A DNA stretch of 64,000 nt from positions 1 to 64,000 of the forward strand of contig NZ_LAHO01000016.1 in NCBI RefSeq assembly GCF_000987775.1. The letters are read 5' to 3'. Source of the stretch: Arsukibacterium ikkense (GTDB lineage: Bacteria; Pseudomonadota; Gammaproteobacteria; Enterobacterales; Alteromonadaceae). Position 1 is the stretch's first letter. Every line of letters starts with the position of its first letter. A program made the translations under genes and the position numbers. Below the pieces are notes generated by a model. It did no database searches. It was not told the DNA's origin and saw only the letters and a list, made by a program, of their open reading frames with translations. Shown here in pieces: positions 61,377-64,000 of this stretch.

Positions 61377-62846
61377 TCGCGTGTGTTAGATTTTTGTCGC
61401 AGAACCTTAAGCGGCAAGCCTCAGGGCGACAACCAGCCAGAACCCGCTGCGGGTAAGACGTTAGCTGCCGCTGCGCCGCTGCGCAATGCCATAGCAGGTT
61501 CCATATTACCGCCGATGCAAGTCATTGGCCGCGGTCAGCATAGCGTATCCCGACGTGATATCAGCCCCAGCGCGTTAAAAGTATTGTACCGGTTAAATGA
61601 TGCCGGCTATGAAGCCTATCTGGTAGGCGGCTGTATCCGCGATTTATTGCTGGGTTTAAAACCGAAAGATTTTGACGTAGTCACCAATGCTCACCCGGAG
61701 CAGGTAAAGCAGGTATTTCGTAACTGCCGGCTGATTGGCCGCCGCTTCCGGCTGGCGCATGTGGTATTTGGCCGGGAAATTATTGAAGTAGCCACCTTTC
61801 GCGGCCATCACAGTGGTGCTGACGATGAAGAAAGCATTGCACCTAAGCTGAAAACGGCCAGCTTAAGCGACCATGGCCAGATTTTACGTGACAACGTTTA
61901 CGGCACTATTGAAGAAGACGCCGAGCGGCGTGACTTTACCATTAATGCCTTGTATTACTCGGTAAAAGACTTTGCCATTTACGATTTTGCCAATGGTATG
62001 CGTGACATTACCGCACGGCGGATTGAACTGATTGGCGACCCTGACGTACGGTACCGGGAAGATCCGGTGCGCATGCTCAGGGCAATTCGTTTTGCCACCA
62101 AACTGAATATGGATATTGCGCCCGATGCCTTAACGCCAATCAGCCAGCTGGCTGTACTGTTAAAAAACATCCCGGCACCGCGTTTATTCGACGAGTTGGT
62201 AAAAATGCTGCTGGCTGGTAAAGCCTTCGACAACTTTATGTTGTTACGTGATACCCGGATTTTAAAACAGCTGATGCCACAACTGGACAAGCTGTTAAAA
62301 CAGGAGCCTGAGGGTAAAGCGTTTAGTCTGGTAACGCGGGCCCTGCAGGATACTGATCATCGGGTAGCTATTGATAAACCTGTTACCCCGGCCTTTATTT
62401 TCGCCGCTATGTTGTGGTACCCGGTAGAGCTGCGCAGCCAAACCCTGCTGATTGAAAGCGGCTTAAATGACATTGATGCGCTGAATATTGCCATGACGGA
62501 AGTGCTGGACGATATTCAGCGCACTATCGCCATTCCTAAACGCTTTAGTTTAACCATGCGCGACATCTGGGCACTACAATACCGGCTAACCAAGCGCGGC
62601 GGCCGCCGTGCTTTTAAAATGCTTGAGCAAACCAAATTTCGCGGCGCCTTTGATTTTCTGCAACTACGCGCAGAGGCCGAAGGCGGCAGCCTGACTGAAC
62701 TGGCCAGCTGGTGGCAGCAATTTCAGTTTGCGGATGATACCGAAAAACTGGAGCTGATTAACAGCCTGGGCCGTGAAGCACACGACAGACCAAAGCGTCG
62801 CCGCAACAATTACAAACGAAAACGCAGCAGCACGCCGGATGTCTGA
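61374..62846 (+). CDS. pcnB: Poly(A) polymerase I (PcnB), start codon ATT
   Basis: PcnB adds poly(A) tails that promote RNA decay and controls plasmid copy number through antisense RNA. The 490-residue protein (GTG-based length 487) has the nucleotidyltransferase signature GYEAYLVGGCIRDLLLGLKPKDFDV with the catalytic aspartates and RRRFRLAHVVFG, then RRDFTINALYYSV. The C-terminus is basic and ends in RPKRRRNNYKRKR, an RNA-binding tail. I place the start at ATT; ATC at 61371 and GTG at 61383 are alternatives. folK overlaps its end by 8 bases. Confidence 0.93.
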   Translation: MSRVLDFCRRTLSGKPQGDNQPEPAAGKTLAAAAPLRNAIAGSILPPMQVIGRGQHSVSRRDISPSALKVLYRLNDAGYEAYLVGGCIRDLLLGLKPKDFDVVTNAHPEQVKQVFRNCRLIGRRFRLAHVVFGREIIEVATFRGHHSGADDEESIAPKLKTASLSDHGQILRDNVYGTIEEDAERRDFTINALYYSVKDFAIYDFANGMRDITARRIELIGDPDVRYREDPVRMLRAIRFATKLNMDIAPDALTPISQLAVLLKNIPAPRLFDELVKMLLAGKAFDNFMLLRDTRILKQLMPQLDKLLKQEPEGKAFSLVTRALQDTDHRVAIDKPVTPAFIFAAMLWYPVELRSQTLLIESGLNDIDALNIAMTEVLDDIQRTIAIPKRFSLTMRDIWALQYRLTKRGGRRAFKMLEQTKFRGAFDFLQLRAEAEGGSLTELASWWQQFQFADDTEKLELINSLGREAHDRPKRRRNNYKRKRSSTPDV

Positions 62847-63411
62847 GCAACAGTCTGGGCAGCTGGCAGCGCATGACGTCTATCTGGGTTTAGGCGCTAA
62901 CCTGGCCAAGCCGATAGCGCAAATACAACATGCCATTACCGCGTTACAGCAGTTACCCCAAAGCACGCTGCTGGCCGTGTCCAGCTTGTATGGCTCTAAA
63001 CCAATGGGCCCGCAAGACCAGCCAGACTACGTTAATGCAGTAGCTAAAATCAGCACCCGGCTTGCCCCTTTGGCATTATTGGATGCGCTGCAGCAAATTG
63101 AGCTGCAACAGGGGCGGCAACGTAAAGCCGAACGCTGGGGGCCGCGCTCGCTGGATCTGGATATTTTATTGTATGCCAGCCAAACTATGGTCTCTGAGCG
63201 TTTAACCATACCGCATTATGGCTTAGCCCAGCGCGAGTTTGTCTTGTATCCGCTGGCCGAAATTGCGCCCAGGTTACAACTACCCTGTGGCACCCCGCTG
63301 CAGGCTTTGCTAAGCCAGGTACCGTTAAATGGCCTGCAGAAACTTAGCGAAACTTGCAGCGAGCAACTTGCAGCTGCAGGAACTTTGTGCGATCTTGCGC
63401 ACCCGGAATAA
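62839..63411 (+). CDS. folK: 2-amino-4-hydroxy-6-hydroxymethyldihydropteridine pyrophosphokinase (FolK)
   Basis: FolK transfers pyrophosphate from ATP to 6-hydroxymethyl-dihydropterin in folate synthesis. The 190-residue protein has [41 protein letters not shown], and [15 protein letters not shown] with the catalytic basic and acidic residues, then [20 protein letters not shown]. The frame is open 22 codons upstream inside pcnB, but the ATG at 62839 starts the family N-terminus. The gene overlaps the pcnB end by 8 bases. Confidence 0.96.
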   Translation: MSEQQSGQLAAHDVYLGLGANLAKPIAQIQHAITALQQLPQSTLLAVSSLYGSKPMGPQDQPDYVNAVAKISTRLAPLALLDALQQIELQQGRQRKAERWGPRSLDLDILLYASQTMVSERLTIPHYGLAQREFVLYPLAEIAPRLQLPCGTPLQALLSQVPLNGLQKLSETCSEQLAAAGTLCDLAHPE

Positions 63412-63430
63412 ATGGTCGGACGAGAACCTT

Positions 63431-64000
63431 ATGGCTAAGATCACCACTGCCGTGTTACAGAAAATGAAGCAGCAGGCAGATAAAATCACCATGCTGACAG
63501 CCTACGATGCCAGCTTTGCCAAACTCTTTGCCGAGCAAGGCGTAGATGTGCTGTTAATTGGCGACTCACTGGGCATGGTACTGCAAGGCCATAGCGATAC
63601 GCTGCCGGTTACCGTGGCCGATATTACTTACCACACCAAAAGTGTGCGGGCCGGTGCGCCTGACGCCTTTGTGATTGCCGACTTACCCTTTATGAGTTAC
63701 GCCACTCCTGAGCAGGCGATGCAAAGTGTTACGCCGCTAATGCAGGCAGGTGCCAATATGGTGAAGTTAGAAGGCGGTGACTTTTTGCTGCCTACCATTC
63801 AAGCCTTAACCGAGCGCGGTGTGCCAGTGTGTGGCCATCTGGGATTAACCCCGCAGTCGGTACATATTTTTGGTGGTTATAAAGTACAGGGCAAAACCGA
63901 TGCAGCCGCTGACGCAATGCTGGCGCAAGCCAAAGCACTGCAAGACGCCGGTGCCCAGCTACTGGTGCTGGAATGCATTCCCACGCCTTTGGCCAGGCGG
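63431..64000 (+). CDS. panB: 3-methyl-2-oxobutanoate hydroxymethyltransferase PanB (truncated by the window)
   Basis: PanB makes ketopantoate from alpha-ketoisovalerate in the pantothenate pathway. The first 190 codons are visible and the frame is open to the right edge. Family blocks are present: [23 protein letters not shown] read in parts, [34 protein letters not shown] and [27 protein letters not shown] follows. The ATG is 19 bases after the folK stop. The full enzyme is usually about 260-265 residues, so about 70 are missing. Confidence 0.96.
   Translation, partial: MAKITTAVLQKMKQQADKITMLTAYDASFAKLFAEQGVDVLLIGDSLGMVLQGHSDTLPVTVADITYHTKSVRAGAPDAFVIADLPFMSYATPEQAMQSVTPLMQAGANMVKLEGGDFLLPTIQALTERGVPVCGHLGLTPQSVHIFGGYKVQGKTDAAADAMLAQAKALQDAGAQLLVLECIPTPLARR

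Noticed and set aside
1..64000. CRISPR arrays, tRNAs, rRNAs, insertion sequences or prophage
   Set aside because: I saw no regularly spaced direct repeats, tRNA cloverleaf, transposase or phage structural gene. The attC sites are the only regularly spaced repeats and are explained by the integron.

Overview
The window is a piece of a gammaproteobacterial chromosome. Housekeeping gene order follows Escherichia coli in several blocks: mazG-relA-rlmD/barA; acpS-pdxJ-recO-era-rnc-lepB-lepA-rseC-rseB-rseA-rpoE/nadB; ygfX-sdhE/ygfZ; erpA-ClC-hemL; mrcB-hrpB; dksA-gluQ-pcnB-folK-panB. A complete Na+-NQR operon with nqrM and apbE, plus fabV, bolA, rlmG, yajG and ampG, points to a marine or aquatic Alteromonadales-type bacterium (Rheinheimera, Arsukibacterium or Alishewanella would fit). 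That genus-level guess is inference; no rRNA is present.

Layout. Positions 1-3587 hold the attI-proximal end of an integron. The integrase gene intI reads rightward behind a promoter overlapped by a LexA-like box. Five complete gene cassettes and the start of a sixth lie to the left on the minus strand, separated by attC sites. Every cassette passes an internal test: the core site at its 5' end is exactly complementary to the inverse core of its own attC. One cassette encodes a GNAT acetyltransferase; the other four encode small membrane or secreted proteins I cannot name. A membrane-tethered XRE regulator follows intI. Positions 4519-22515 are stress and core functions: (p)ppGpp synthesis, the BarA kinase, CoA/B6/ribosome assembly genes, and the sigma-E operon with a candidate autoregulated promoter. 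Positions 22527-29955 carry succinate dehydrogenase flavinylation (sdhE), YgfZ, an FKBP isomerase, an M23 peptidase overlapping a bactofilin gene by 97 nt, DbpA, a secreted metallo-beta-lactamase-fold hydrolase and the NQR maturation genes nqrM and apbE. Positions 30038-35867 are nqrFEDCBA. Positions 36202-42716 are fabV, bolA, alkB, rlmG, yajG, a periplasmic cyclophilin, an unnamed ORF and ampG. Positions 42739-48709 are a small HTH gene, erpA, a ClC transporter, hemJ, pyrB and hemL, with an ERIC-type repeat immediately upstream of pyrB. Positions 48721-53428 form an accessory insert between hemL and mrcB: two CadC-like membrane-bound winged-helix regulators flank a small secreted peptide gene. 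The window ends with mrcB, hrpB, pepB, dksA, gluQ, pcnB, folK and a truncated panB.

Most notable: the SOS-linked integron with undescribed cassette proteins; an apparent ATT start codon for pcnB, paralleling E. coli; an ERIC element whose right end supplies a perfect TATAAT upstream of pyrB; the regulator-peptide-regulator cluster; and the M23/bactofilin dual-coding overlap. I saw no CRISPR array, tRNA, rRNA, insertion sequence or prophage.
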